DNA of 28,340 bases. Source: Massilioclostridium sp965141735. Its GTDB lineage: Bacteria; Bacillota; Clostridia; Oscillospirales; Ruminococcaceae. Made by a program: the position numbers and the translations under genes. The stretch's first letter is position 1. Each line of letters starts with the position of its first letter. Below the pieces are notes generated by a model. The model did no database searches. It was not told where the DNA came from and saw nothing but the letters and a program-made list of their open reading frames with translations. Positions 17,120 to 24,230 of the stretch are shown here, in pieces. The stretch lies in NCBI GenBank assembly GCA_965141735.1, contig CBCSOX010000012.1, positions 1 to 28,340 on the forward strand, in the 5' to 3' direction.

Positions 17120-17128
17120 TGTTATACT
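17120..17128 (+). promoter_or_regulatory. Extended -10 promoter of the PrsA-like gene
   Basis: TGtTATACT at 17120-17128, without a clear -35, about 44 bases before the start codon. A second TATACT at 16973, with CTGAAA 17 bases upstream, could be an additional upstream promoter. Confidence 0.55.
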
Positions 17129-17171
17129 GTGCTTATCCCTTAAAATTAAAATTGAAAAAAGGACTGACGAT

Positions 17172-18173
17172 ATGAAAAAAATTATTTGTATTGCCCTTGC
17201 GGCAATTCTCACATTTGGGGCGCTCAGCGGCTGCGGTAAAAATGCGTCTTCTTCTTCCCCTTCCAGCTCGTCCACGAGCAGCACAACAGAAAAAACAGGC
17301 TATCTGACAGTGAATGGCGAGACGGTAGACATTCCCTTTGTGATGAAATTCGACGAGTATGAGGTCCCAATTGAGCATTTTCGCTATTACTACCTCAACA
17401 TTCGCGATCAGTATTCCTACAGCGCAGCTGACACCACCGACCTCGAGCAAAAGGTGATGGATGAGACAATGGACTACCTCAAAACCGATTTTGCCCTCAA
17501 AAAGCTTGCGGAACAGGAGGGCATCACCCTCACCGCCGACGACAACACGACGATTGAGCAGAGTATCCAGACAACTGTATCCAACATGGGATCGCAAGAG
17601 GACTATCAGTCCCAGCTCGAACAGAGCTACATGACAGCAGATTTTCATCACACATTGCTTGAACTCGACACCCTCAACTCCAAGCTGCTCTCAACCCTGT
17701 TTGAGGAAGGCGGCAAATACGCGCTCTCCGAACAGGATATCACCGACACGATTCATCAGGAATTTGTCCATGTCTCCCACATGCTGATCAGCGACAAAGA
17801 GACTGCCCAGGAGGCGCTGGGACGGGTGCAGGCCGGCGAAGACTTTACTTCTCTTGTCGCCGAATACAGCGAGGACAGCGGTATGGGAGAAGAGGGATAC
17901 ACCTTTACACACGGCGAAATGGTACAGGAATTCGAGGACGCCGCCTATGCCCTGCAGGAAGGGGAAACCAGCGGATTGGTACAGTCCACCTATGGCTATC
18001 ACATCATCAAACGCCTCCCTCTCGATGAAACTTATATCAGTGAAAACCTTGACACAATGACCTCTTCGGTGAAAAAAGCAAAGCTAAACAAACTACTCGA
18101 TGAAATCTCTGAGGCATTTTCCATCACCTATTCGGATCAATTTCAATACATCAACACCACCTCTTTAAGCTAG
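17172..18173 (+). CDS. PrsA-like foldase lipoprotein (PpiC/parvulin peptidyl-prolyl isomerase)
   Basis: A 333-residue secreted lipoprotein. A signal peptide (residues 1-20, MKKIICIALAAILTFGA) ends in the lipobox LSGC with lipidated Cys21. A serine-rich linker (about 25-40) follows, then a helical chaperone domain. The parvulin domain (about 198-290) has VSHMLISDKETAQEAL, VQAGEDFTSLVAEYSEDSG and VQSTYGYHIIKRL. The family catalyses proline cis-trans isomerisation and folds exported proteins at the membrane-wall interface. The ATG has AAAGGA about 8 bases upstream. It is divergent from the double-GntR regulator, which may control it. Confidence 0.9.
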   Translation: MKKIICIALAAILTFGALSGCGKNASSSSPSSSSTSSTTEKTGYLTVNGETVDIPFVMKFDEYEVPIEHFRYYYLNIRDQYSYSAADTTDLEQKVMDETMDYLKTDFALKKLAEQEGITLTADDNTTIEQSIQTTVSNMGSQEDYQSQLEQSYMTADFHHTLLELDTLNSKLLSTLFEEGGKYALSEQDITDTIHQEFVHVSHMLISDKETAQEALGRVQAGEDFTSLVAEYSEDSGMGEEGYTFTHGEMVQEFEDAAYALQEGETSGLVQSTYGYHIIKRLPLDETYISENLDTMTSSVKKAKLNKLLDEISEAFSITYSDQFQYINTTSLS

Positions 18174-18233
18174 GCACAGGTTTACAGCATAGATCTGGGC
18201 AGGTGCCTCCACCCAAAACGACAAAATAAAAAT

Positions 18234-18300
18234 CCACCGGTAGAGCCGGTGGTCGTTCAGATTCGCCTGAAGGCTCTGTTGCAAGCAGCGCCTTCAGGCG
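18234..18300. repeat. Paired hairpins, likely right end of an IS200/IS605-type element
   Basis: Two perfect hairpins lie next to each other: ccaccgg/ccggtgg (18234-18240 with 18246-18252) and an 11-bp stem 18264-18274 with 18290-18300. They lie directly beyond the 3' end of the leftward TnpA remnant, where IS200-type elements carry the hairpin recognised by transposase. The second, followed by TTTT on the plus strand, may also terminate the PrsA-like gene. Confidence 0.65.
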
Positions 18301-18329
18301 ATTTTGACGTCTGCTGCTGAGTCGAGATT

Positions 18330-18741
18330 GTTGCTTACTGCCCGTAATCAGGTCTTGGTTTTCTTAAAATGTCTTCTGTTCCAAAACCTGATCCTTCTTT
18401 CCGTGATTTTGAATCTGCCCTGCGCTCTTTTTGGCGTTTTATCCGGCTATATCCCCATAGTGCGCCCTCTTCACTATAAAAATTTGTTTCTATGCCGCTC
18501 ATTGACGATCAGCTACTTTTTCCTTGAGATATCCTGCGAAACTTTATACACTCATTTTAGGTCGTATTTCGACCAACATGTGCAGATGATCCGGGTACCC
18601 CTCTGCTTCTATTCTTTTTACTTGTTTCCAGTCACACATTTCCCCCGCTGATTTTCGCAAAACACCCTTCTCCGGTATTCGCAGTTCTATGTGGTACCTT
18701 CAAAGGATCAGTCTCTGTGTGAAACCATCTGTGTCGTTCAT
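18330..18741 (-). pseudogene. Second decayed IS200/IS605-type TnpA transposase
   Basis: Minus-strand translation across frames gives an IS200 TnpA. It starts at ATG 18741 (MNDTDGFTQRL), then RKSAGEMCDWKQVKRIEAEGY, the HUH block PDHLHMLVEIRPKMSV (18592-18578 for DHLHM) and SFAGYLKEK. Next comes a frameshifted LIVNERHRNKFL and a tail with IQNHGKKDQVLEQ and ITGSK. Several stops and at least one frameshift interrupt it, so it is inactive although the HUH histidines survive. It is a different copy, in the opposite orientation, from the remnant at 6.6 kb. Confidence 0.83.
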
Positions 18742-19331
18742 CTTTCCAGCTCCTACTTTTGATTTTTTTCACGCAAGTTGGCAGGGAGCGTTGTTTTTCC
18801 ATCGAAAAGAGTTTTCATTTCATACACCTCGCTGATGCTCTTTTCTATTACCGGCTCATCCGGTGGTCTTCATACCAAAAAACATCCGGCGTTTGAGCGC
18901 GCCGGCAATGTCGGTTCTTTTGAAAAAAAGAGGCATTTCGATCCTCACAAATTCTGGAAGTCCTCATGTATCGTCAAGTGGTCTGCCGCAACTATCGTCG
19001 GATTCCTCTTTTTCCCGCTCTCAACTATGTCTTTTTGCAACCAAATCCCTGCCATGACTGATTCTTTTGCCACGCTCAATGTAACACGCCAGCAAAAGCG
19101 ACGCTTGCACAGCATTTATAGAGAGTTTCCAATGGTGGAAGCCTGTTTTAACGTTTCAAGCGCATACCAAAGCAGGCCTTGGGAACGATTTGATCCTGGC
19201 ATTCCCTGAGCCGTATTCGCAGGCAAACGCGATCTATTCTCAATATATAAACCTTTTATATTCCATCTTTGGAGTTGCTTTTGAAGCAAAATGTGACAAG
19301 GGATTTTTTTCGACTTTTTTTAAAAAAGGTG
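18742..19331. other. Decayed intergenic region, no gene recognised
   Basis: About 590 bases. Open frames exist (for example 18778-19209 on plus, and a minus frame with WRVTLSVAKESVMAGIW) but none has a ribosome site or a known family match by eye. Probably remnant DNA of the adjacent insertion sequence or a lost gene. Confidence 0.4.
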
Positions 19332-19360
19332 TTGACAAAAACAAATTCACTTGGTATAAT
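19332..19360 (+). promoter_or_regulatory. Perfect consensus promoter of tRNA-Leu
   Basis: TTGACA at 19332-19337, a 17-base spacer, and TATAAT at 19355-19360. This is an exact consensus sigma-A promoter, about 40 bases before the tRNA 5' end. Confidence 0.95.
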
Positions 19361-19399
19361 AATAAAGCTGACTCCGGTCAGTAAAAAATACTGGTAAAT

Positions 19400-19484
19400 G
19401 CGAGTGTGCTGGAACTGGCAGACAGGCACGTTTGAGGGGCGTGTGTCTTATGGCGTACGGGTTCAAGTCCCGTCACTCGCACCA
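19400..19484 (+). tRNA. tRNA-Leu (anticodon GAG)
   Basis: A class II tRNA of 85 bases with the 3' CCA encoded. The acceptor stem is gcgagtg/cactcgc (19400-19406 with 19474-19480). The anticodon arm cacgt-ttgaggg-gcgtg reads anticodon GAG. A long variable arm follows, with the T arm cgggttcaagtcccg. It decodes leucine CUC/CUU. It stands alone, with its own promoter and terminator. Confidence 0.97.
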
Positions 19485-19487
19485 AAT

Positions 19488-19532
19488 AAAAACCTTGTAA
19501 AGCACCGAATTTTCGGGCTTCGCAGGGTTTTT
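19488..19532 (+). terminator. Terminator of tRNA-Leu
   Basis: aaaaacc at 19488-19494 pairs with ggttttt at 19526-19532, with an inner ccga/tcgg stem. It begins 3 bases after the tRNA CCA end. Confidence 0.8.
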
Positions 19533-20388
19533 ATTTTTGCCCTGAAATAGATTTGGTCTTTATGATTAATTGTATCTATTAGAAAAGCGGGTGGTGCAGT
19601 CAACTGCACCGCCTGCTGTAATTGATTTCCGCTGTTGCTGGTTGATGTATCATAAGGAGTCGGAGAGCTTTATTGGTAGCCCCAGCAAACCCGCATAACA
19701 TGGACATTTCCGCAAATCCAGAAAATAAATCAGCACAACAGTAACAGTGTAATTTGGTAAAGGCAGACACCACAAAATAGAAAATCAGCAAGCCCTTGTT
19801 CAAATTACCGACTGCTGAAACTATCACGCCTCTCCCCAAACTGCAAAGACAGAACGGACTTTGTGTGCGGGGGCTGGCGAGTGTCAAGCGCGGAAAGTCA
19901 GTAAAGGAAATGACGTCACGCTTTCGGCCCCAAAAAGCCAGATTGATTGGGAGTTTGCAGACGCAAAACTGAGGGGCAATATGATTGATTCTGCGCCCCA
20001 AAGGCGGGCATTCATTGTCCTGCAAAACCTCGTCAGAATAAAAATCGGGCAATTCTGCCTGAATAGAGCACCTTTTATGGTGGCAAGCAGGGCAGGTGTC
20101 TAGACACCTGCCCTGCTTGCGAAAGCCGTCCCCAACCCCCGGTCTGCCTGCGTCAGCTCCACAGTCGCGCTGCACATTCATGAGAATACCCTTTTCCAAA
20201 AATCCGGACAAGGTTTCCGTTCTTACAGTGCCCACAAGGTCGTGTCACCGCTGCCTAGAATTGAGGCAGCTCTCAACATGCGGTTTAAACAGATTTCAGG
20301 TGGCGGAAAATAGGTATACCCACAATGGCGTGTACTGTTCTATTCTGCTTGTGACGATTGAAAACGACCATAGAGAAGGTGCGGATGA
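19533..20388. other. Region without a confident gene, containing a 38-bp palindrome
   Basis: About 850 bases. A 211-codon open frame on the minus strand (20235-19600) and an 80-codon frame on plus (19861-20103) overlap each other. Both have unusual composition, and the minus one is rich in Cys, Phe and Leu; neither shows a known family or a good ribosome site. This may be remnant mobile DNA at a tRNA gene. The palindrome is listed separately. Confidence 0.4.
20083..20120. repeat. 38-bp perfect palindrome
   Basis: Arms 20083-20100 and 20103-20120 are exact reverse complements, and the two central bases (ta) make the whole 38 bp self-complementary. The arm begins gcaagcagggcaggtgtc. No T run follows, so it is not a standard terminator. 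Confidence 0.9.
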
Positions 20389-20804
20389 TCACACGTTCCT
20401 TAATATATTTTGCTCTTGCTTACACAGTAGTATATTATTGACTTGTTCCGTTATATAGATCTCACTCTCTGATACTTGGAGATTATAACCATCAACAATA
20501 CTTTTATCGTGCTCTTTTAATAATTCATCCAATCCAAAGGCTGCCTCTTTTTTCTTTGGAAACCGAATTGAGCTATTAAAAAAGTCCACAAACTTCAATC
20601 CGGCTCTTTCACATATTTCTTCCCATTCATCCCTCGTATAAAACTGAACGTGTCCGTCTTTTTTGAGTTGCATGTATGCATCTACAAGCAGACAAGCATC
20701 CTCGATTTGACAACCGAGTATCTTGAGAATCCCATTGGGATTGACATAGATACGCCCCGTTTTGGCTGGCGCATGTAGTCGAATCTCATCGGACAGATGT
20801 AGCA
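20389..20804 (-). pseudogene. C-terminal fragment of a class I SAM-dependent methyltransferase
   Basis: The last ~138 codons of a minus-strand frame resemble the end of small class I methyltransferases. They hold a strand with KTGRIYVNPNG (post-core region), then DAYMQLKKDGHVQFYTRDEWEEICERAGLKFVDFFNSSIRFPKK, a typical C-terminal cap. The SAM-binding glycine motif and N-terminal half are missing. At about 20804 the homology ends and the frame runs antisense through a rhamnosidase fragment, so the longer open frame to 21210 is a chance fusion. Non-functional. Confidence 0.75.
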
Positions 20805-20805
20805 A

Positions 20806-21377
20806 GCATACGAGGTGACCCTCTACAAAGAAGCGGAGCCGGACAACGCGATCTGGTCCACCGGAAAGGTAGAGAGAGGCCTGTCGGTGGGCGTCAACTA
20901 CGACGGCGACCCGCTCGACAACGCGACTGGCTATCTCTGGACAGTCAAAGTATGGGACAAAGACGGCAAAACATACACTTCTGAACCCGCGCGCTTTGAA
21001 ACGGGAGTTACCGACGAACAGGACTGGCTTGACACCGAGTTTATCCAGCTCCCTGCGAGCGGCTCTGCACCGATTTTCCGCACGGAGCAGGAGATTGGCG
21101 GCAAAGTGGATTCCGCCCGCCTGTACATCACAGCCGGCGGCGTCTATGAGGCGTACATCAACGGGGAACAGGTCGGCAAAGTCAAGGATGACCAGACGGT
21201 TTACCACCACATGAATCCCGGTTACGGCAACGGAAACGTCAGCATCATGTACGAGACCTACGACGTCACCCCCTATCTGAAAGACCAGGATGCAGTCGCT
21301 CTCTCGATCCTCGCGGGCAACGGCTGCTGAATGTCGCAGGCTGGTCGGTCATGGGCAACAGCACGGGTGTGGAATGA
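20806..21377 (+). pseudogene. Internal fragment of an alpha-L-rhamnosidase (GH78 N-terminal domains)
   Basis: The frame starts at AYEVTLYKEAE (20806) and continues with IWSTGKVERGLSVGV, GYLWTVKVWDKDGK, SEPARFETG, RLYITAGGVYEAYINGEQVG and DVTPYLKDQDAVALSILAGNGC. This is the fibronectin-like and Bac_rhamnosid_N part of GH78 enzymes. There is no start codon or upstream domain. A frameshift at about 21328 (after AGNGC) is followed by NVAGWSVMGNSTGVE and a stop. The catalytic domain is absent. A broken gene that once degraded rhamnose-containing glycans; the high-GC codons match the host core genes. Confidence 0.85.
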
Positions 21378-21607
21378 CAGATAGAATGAGAAAAGTGGTA
21401 AAAAGCCTTAGAAAGCCTTAGAATTAGAGAAATCCCGGAATTACGGCGTTTGTTTGGTGTTAAGTAGAGTGGATTTTTGAGAAATAGAAAAAAGATTGCA
21501 ATTTTTTAAATGGCTGTTTTGGGGTGTTTTTTGAGGTTTTACAAAAAACTGAAGATTACCCAAGGAGCGTTTAAAAACGTTTAAGAACATACCGAAAATG
21601 AGAATAG

Positions 21608-21652
21608 AAAAAGCCTTTGAGCGCCGAAAACTCGGCGTTTAAAGGCTTTTTT
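21608..21652. terminator. Terminator-like hairpin near the element boundary
   Basis: A long stem with arms beginning aaaaagcctt and ending aaggctttttt, plus an inner gcgccga/tcggcg. It is symmetric enough to work in both directions and lies just left of the repeated end sites. Confidence 0.75.
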
Positions 21653-21718
21653 CATTTTCTTAAAAGGTGTTTTATAAACACGATATCTGCGATATAAATA
21701 TTTCCAAAAAATATCAAT

Positions 21719-21826
21719 TTAATGGCAACCAATTTTGATTTTAATAGCAACCAAGTTGCCATTAAGAGTTATCGGGGAAAAATAAAGATTCTAATAGTTA
21801 TTACTATATAAATTGGTTGCTATTAA
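21719..21826. repeat. Cluster of four TTAATRGCAAC sites (putative transposase-binding end sites)
   Basis: Four copies occur. Two are direct, at 21719-21729 (TTAATGGCAAC) and 21741-21751 (TTAATAGCAAC). Two are inverted, at 21755-21765 and 21816-21826. The second and fourth share an exact 18-base match as inverted copies. Position at the outer edge of the element, in front of the repressor, fits left-end sites bound by a Mu-type transposase. Repressor operators are an alternative. Confidence 0.7.
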
Positions 21827-21976
21827 AATCAAAGTTATCTTAATCATAAAATGCCATAATTTTCATGTAGCATATTTGTCCCAAATAGAGAAATTTTAAG
21901 GTTGTTATATATAGAGTTTGTCGAAAAAGCTCGAATAAAACAGGCTCGCAAAATGCGATGCCGAGGAGGAATTGTA

Positions 21977-22216
21977 ATGAAAAAGGCAATCCAAAAAGAA
22001 ATGAACCGCAAGATCAAAACCACCGCTATGAATCATGAAATGAAAAACACGGACAAAAAACAGTACGCACTATCCCTTTTAGAGCAGTTAAACAATGATA
22101 GTTGCACTACTTATTCTGCTTACCTTGCTGATTTATTAAAAGCTCAAGCTGAGCAATTGCCAAGTCCAAGTAGTCATCTTCCAATTGATCTAACTGCTCC
22201 AAAATCTTTTTCTTAG
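21977..22216 (+). CDS. Small basic hypothetical protein, possible
   Basis: 79 codons starting MKKAIQKEMNRKIKTTAMN, strongly basic at the N-terminus and then mixed. A near-ideal GAGGAGG site lies 7-8 bases before ATG 21977, which is the main support. The last 110 bases overlap the 3' end of the convergent repressor gene, so part of its C-terminus may just be antisense to the repressor. No family recognised. If expressed, its transcript would run against the repressor message. Confidence 0.4.
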   Translation: MKKAIQKEMNRKIKTTAMNHEMKNTDKKQYALSLLEQLNNDSCTTYSAYLADLLKAQAEQLPSPSSHLPIDLTAPKSFS

Positions 22217-22460
22217 CAGGAGATAAATTTTTAAGCCTGTCATCTAAGGATGGCGGGCTTTTTTTGTTGTCTTCGTTATCAAGTAGATAATCGATTGAAA
22301 CTTCTAGATGATCAGCAATTTTTTGAATGGTATTTGATCTAGGAATTTTACCACTTTTCCAGCTTGATAAATTTCCACTACTCATTCCTATTTGTTTGAC
22401 TAGATCGGTTATATTCACATTTTTCTCTTTACAAATAGAGCAAAGTCTATCATAAAACAT
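22107..22460 (-). CDS. XRE-family (HTH_3) repressor of the Mu-like prophage
   Basis: 117 residues. The N-terminal helix-turn-helix (about 8-62) has LCSICKEKNVNITDLVKQIGMSSGNLSSWKSGKIPRSNTIQKIADHLEVSIDYLL, the classic XRE/Cro pattern. A helical acidic tail (KKKILEQLDQLEDDYLDLAIAQLE) probably dimerises. The ATG at 22460 has GGAGG about 8 bases upstream. It is transcribed away from the early genes, the position of Mu c or lambda cI, and probably binds the palindrome at 22501-22538 to keep the element silent. No peptidase domain is present, so induction is not by LexA-type self-cleavage. Confidence 0.88.
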   Translation of the reverse strand: MFYDRLCSICKEKNVNITDLVKQIGMSSGNLSSWKSGKIPRSNTIQKIADHLEVSIDYLLDNEDNKKSPPSLDDRLKNLSPAKKKILEQLDQLEDDYLDLAIAQLELLINQQGKQNK

Positions 22461-22500
22461 AGATATTTTCCTCCGAAATTATGCATTTCAAACAAACATC

Positions 22501-22538
22501 AATAAACTGCGTAATATCTATTTACAACGCAGTTTATT
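22501..22538. promoter_or_regulatory. Operator palindrome between divergent promoters
   Basis: Perfect 12-base arms aataaactgcgt (22501-22512) and acgcagtttatt (22527-22538) flank a 14-base spacer. The right arm lies inside the spacer of the rightward promoter, so a bound repressor would block it. Confidence 0.75.
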
Positions 22539-22549
22539 AATGCTATAAT
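22521..22549 (+). promoter_or_regulatory. Rightward early promoter of the prophage
   Basis: TTTACA (22521-22526), a 17-base spacer, and a perfect TATAAT (22544-22549). It drives the Ner-like gene and probably the transposition operon. A weaker leftward TTGTAA/TATTGA pair on the opposite strand across the palindrome could serve the repressor. Confidence 0.8.
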
Positions 22550-22714
22550 AATTTTGTAAAAGTTTTTCAGCAAATCAGGCAATAAAAACTAGGCCCGCCG
22601 AGTTATCATCTCTAGCGAGCTATGTTAAGGTATTGTAATCTGACGATTTCATAATACACTATTTCGCCTGATTTTTCAAGGCTTTTGCGCAATTTCAAAT
22701 AAAGGAAGGATGTG

Positions 22715-22924
22715 ATGTTTTTGGGACAGGAATTAAGGATTAAGCTACTACAACACGGGATCAAACAATGTCAGCTTGTTGTAGAGCTCAAAAAACGAGG
22801 TTACAAGTCGATGTCTGCATCCTATCTCTCTGGAATCATCAGCGGGTATCAGACAGGACCCACCCCAGACGCAGTATTAAAAATTATAAAAGAGATTATC
22901 AACGAAAAGGAGCTCTCTAAATGA
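22715..22924 (+). CDS. Small Cro/Ner-like DNA-binding protein
   Basis: 69 residues: MFLGQELRIKLLQHGIKQ followed by ELKKRGYKSMSASYLSGIISGYQTGP and a C-terminal KIIKEIINEKELSK helix. The pattern fits small phage Cro-type HTH proteins that test for a site with 'SASYLSGIISG'. It is the first gene after the early promoter, the position of Mu ner, and probably down-regulates repressor or early transcription. The start is ATG 22715 (GTG 22712 possible) behind an AAGGAAGGA site. Confidence 0.72.
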   Translation: MFLGQELRIKLLQHGIKQCQLVVELKKRGYKSMSASYLSGIISGYQTGPTPDAVLKIIKEIINEKELSK

Positions 22925-23012
22925 ATTGACTAAAAGTATTTCAAAGTAGCGAATTTGGAAGTTTGAACATTTTGATACCAAAGCAATGTTTCGGTAAGGA
23001 GGCGATTGTCAA

Positions 23013-23573
23013 ATGAAAATCAGAAATCAAGTAGGAACCATCCTTTCCACAGGCCACAAAATTGTGGCAAACTGGAACAACAAAATCATCCTCGCATATC
23101 AAACATATCCTGTAACGGGCAAATTGTGGGCCGTCTGGCATGTGGATATCAAGGGAAATGTATATTCAGGAAGCTGCTTCGAGCGGCAGGAAACAGCCGA
23201 ACGGTATTTTGCATACCTTTGCTACGGCTGGGCGGATACATCGATCTGCGCCTCTGAATGGACAGATTTCAATGTAGATAATCCCGCTTTTCAGGGCCTT
23301 AGAACACTGGAGATCGATACGGTGAACGAAAAATATCTCCTCGACGGCAGGTATGCGTTGAATGGGGTAAGCAAGATGGAGATTTCTTTTCATTCTGAGA
23401 AATTGCCTTTCGTGACTGTAGAAACAGAAAGCGATGAGCATTTGAGGCTCAGAGGGATACTGGTTGAGACTACATGTAAAAAATGCGGCGCTGAGCTCGG
23501 ATACTTGTTTGGCGAGGCTGCAGTGGCTTGTCCAAAGTGCGGCTCTGAAATCAGAGTATACAACGGAATGTAA
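23013..23573 (+). CDS. Hypothetical early phage protein with C-terminal zinc ribbon
   Basis: 186 residues. The N-terminal and middle parts (IILAYQTYPVTGKLWAVWHVDIKGNVYSGSCF) look like a beta-rich domain I do not recognise. The C-terminus has two CxxC pairs, CKKCGAEL and CPKCGSEI, 17 residues apart, forming a rubredoxin-type zinc knuckle. AAGGAGG lies about 8 bases upstream of ATG 23013. The stop is immediately followed by the next gene's leader, so the two are co-translated or co-transcribed. Function unknown; nucleic-acid or protein binding is an inference from the ribbon. Confidence 0.75.
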   Translation: MKIRNQVGTILSTGHKIVANWNNKIILAYQTYPVTGKLWAVWHVDIKGNVYSGSCFERQETAERYFAYLCYGWADTSICASEWTDFNVDNPAFQGLRTLEIDTVNEKYLLDGRYALNGVSKMEISFHSEKLPFVTVETESDEHLRLRGILVETTCKKCGAELGYLFGEAAVACPKCGSEIRVYNGM

Positions 23574-23591
23574 ATGGAGGAGCTGGATACA

Positions 23592-23876
23592 ATGCAAATA
23601 ACAATCGAAGGAACCACAAAAGAAATAGCCGATCTTGTATCGGAAGTACAAAACCGGCTATTACGAGTGAGGGAACCGCACCATAATCCTTATGTGAAGC
23701 GGAAGATAAACAGAAACGGAGTAACCATTTCAGGAACCAGTTATATCAACCCGGAAATCATGATGCGTTGCGGCGAAACGGTGTACTACAAAATTGAGGA
23801 TAAAACTGTGAAAATCTTTTCATTGAATAGAACCTGTCAAAAATTAGAACCAATCGCAAATTTCAATCTTCATTAG
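23592..23876 (+). CDS. Hypothetical small early phage protein
   Basis: 94 residues: MQITIEGTTKEIADLVSEVQNRL, then a basic stretch (KRKINRNGV) and a beta-rich end (YYKIEDKTVKIFSLNRTCQKL). No family recognised. The internal ATG at 23592 is preferred to ATG 23574, because GGAGGAG lies 8 bases before it and 23574 directly abuts the previous stop. The 3' end overlaps the convergent minus-strand gene by 14 bases. Confidence 0.65.
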   Translation: MQITIEGTTKEIADLVSEVQNRLLRVREPHHNPYVKRKINRNGVTISGTSYINPEIMMRCGETVYYKIEDKTVKIFSLNRTCQKLEPIANFNLH

Positions 23877-24102
23877 GCCCAACGAAGTCGATCGCATGTT
23901 CACGGGAGGCATCGTCATTCTCTTGTTCGTCTTTGATTGAGCACTCTATTTTACGCTTCATGATTTGCTCAAATAAAGCAACTATCTTTGAATATGCCCC
24001 GGGGTTGTCCTCGTTTAGATAGAACATAATCGCCTGCGCCAACGGCTCGTTATCAAACTGCTTATCGATAATAGACTCAACTAAAGCGTCTTTATCAGTC
24101 AT
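23863..24102 (-). CDS. Hypothetical acidic protein, convergent within the early region
   Basis: 79 residues, acidic and mainly helical: MTDKDALVESIIDKQFDNEPLAQAIMFYLNEDNPGAYSKIVALFEQIMKRKI. No family recognised. ATG 24102 has a GGGGGTG site 6 bases upstream. Leftward TATACT with TTGTGC 18 bases upstream lies about 30 bases before it. It runs against the early transcript, which is unusual in a Mu-type operon; it could be a lysogeny-expressed accessory gene, or antisense noise. Confidence 0.55.
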   Translation of the reverse strand: MTDKDALVESIIDKQFDNEPLAQAIMFYLNEDNPGAYSKIVALFEQIMKRKIECSIKDEQENDDASREHAIDFVGPNED

Positions 24103-24149
24103 CTTGTCACCCCCTCTCATATATATCCACAGTATACCACATAGCCGAA

Positions 24150-24167
24150 ACGGGGCACAAGCCCCGT
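24150..24167. other. Short GC hairpin upstream of the transposase gene
   Basis: acggggc/gccccgt arms around an acaa loop, without a T run. It lies between the minus-strand gene's promoter and the transposase start and might modulate readthrough. Confidence 0.4.
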
Positions 24168-24230
24168 CTTGCGGATCTGACCGCCCGCAACTGACGATGG
24201 CAGGTCAAACCACCGAAAGAAGGTGAACGA

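Larger units (their letters stand above)
21378..21976. other. AT-rich junction region at the left end of the Mu-like element
   Basis: About 600 bases with no gene. It holds a terminator-like hairpin (21608-21652), the repeated TTAATRGCAAC sites (21719-21826), and a short tandem repeat aaagccttag near 21399-21420. The boundary between host and element must lie here; TG at 21668 is a candidate first dinucleotide. Confidence 0.5.

Noticed and set aside
19600..20235. 211-codon minus-strand frame as a gene
   Set aside because: Odd composition, no ribosome site, passes through a 38-bp palindrome, and a competing plus-strand frame exists. Kept only as an undefined region.
2071..20239. Shared 19-base string (one mismatch; core cagtgcccacaagg) at 2071-2089 and 20221-20239
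   Set aside because: Only one pair, with no similarity in flanks. A single near-match of this length is plausible by chance in 28 kb, so no attachment site is claimed.
20805..21210. N-terminal part of the 273-codon minus-strand frame as part of the methyltransferase
   Set aside because: This part is antisense to the rhamnosidase fragment; only the C-terminal part below about 20804 matches a methyltransferase.
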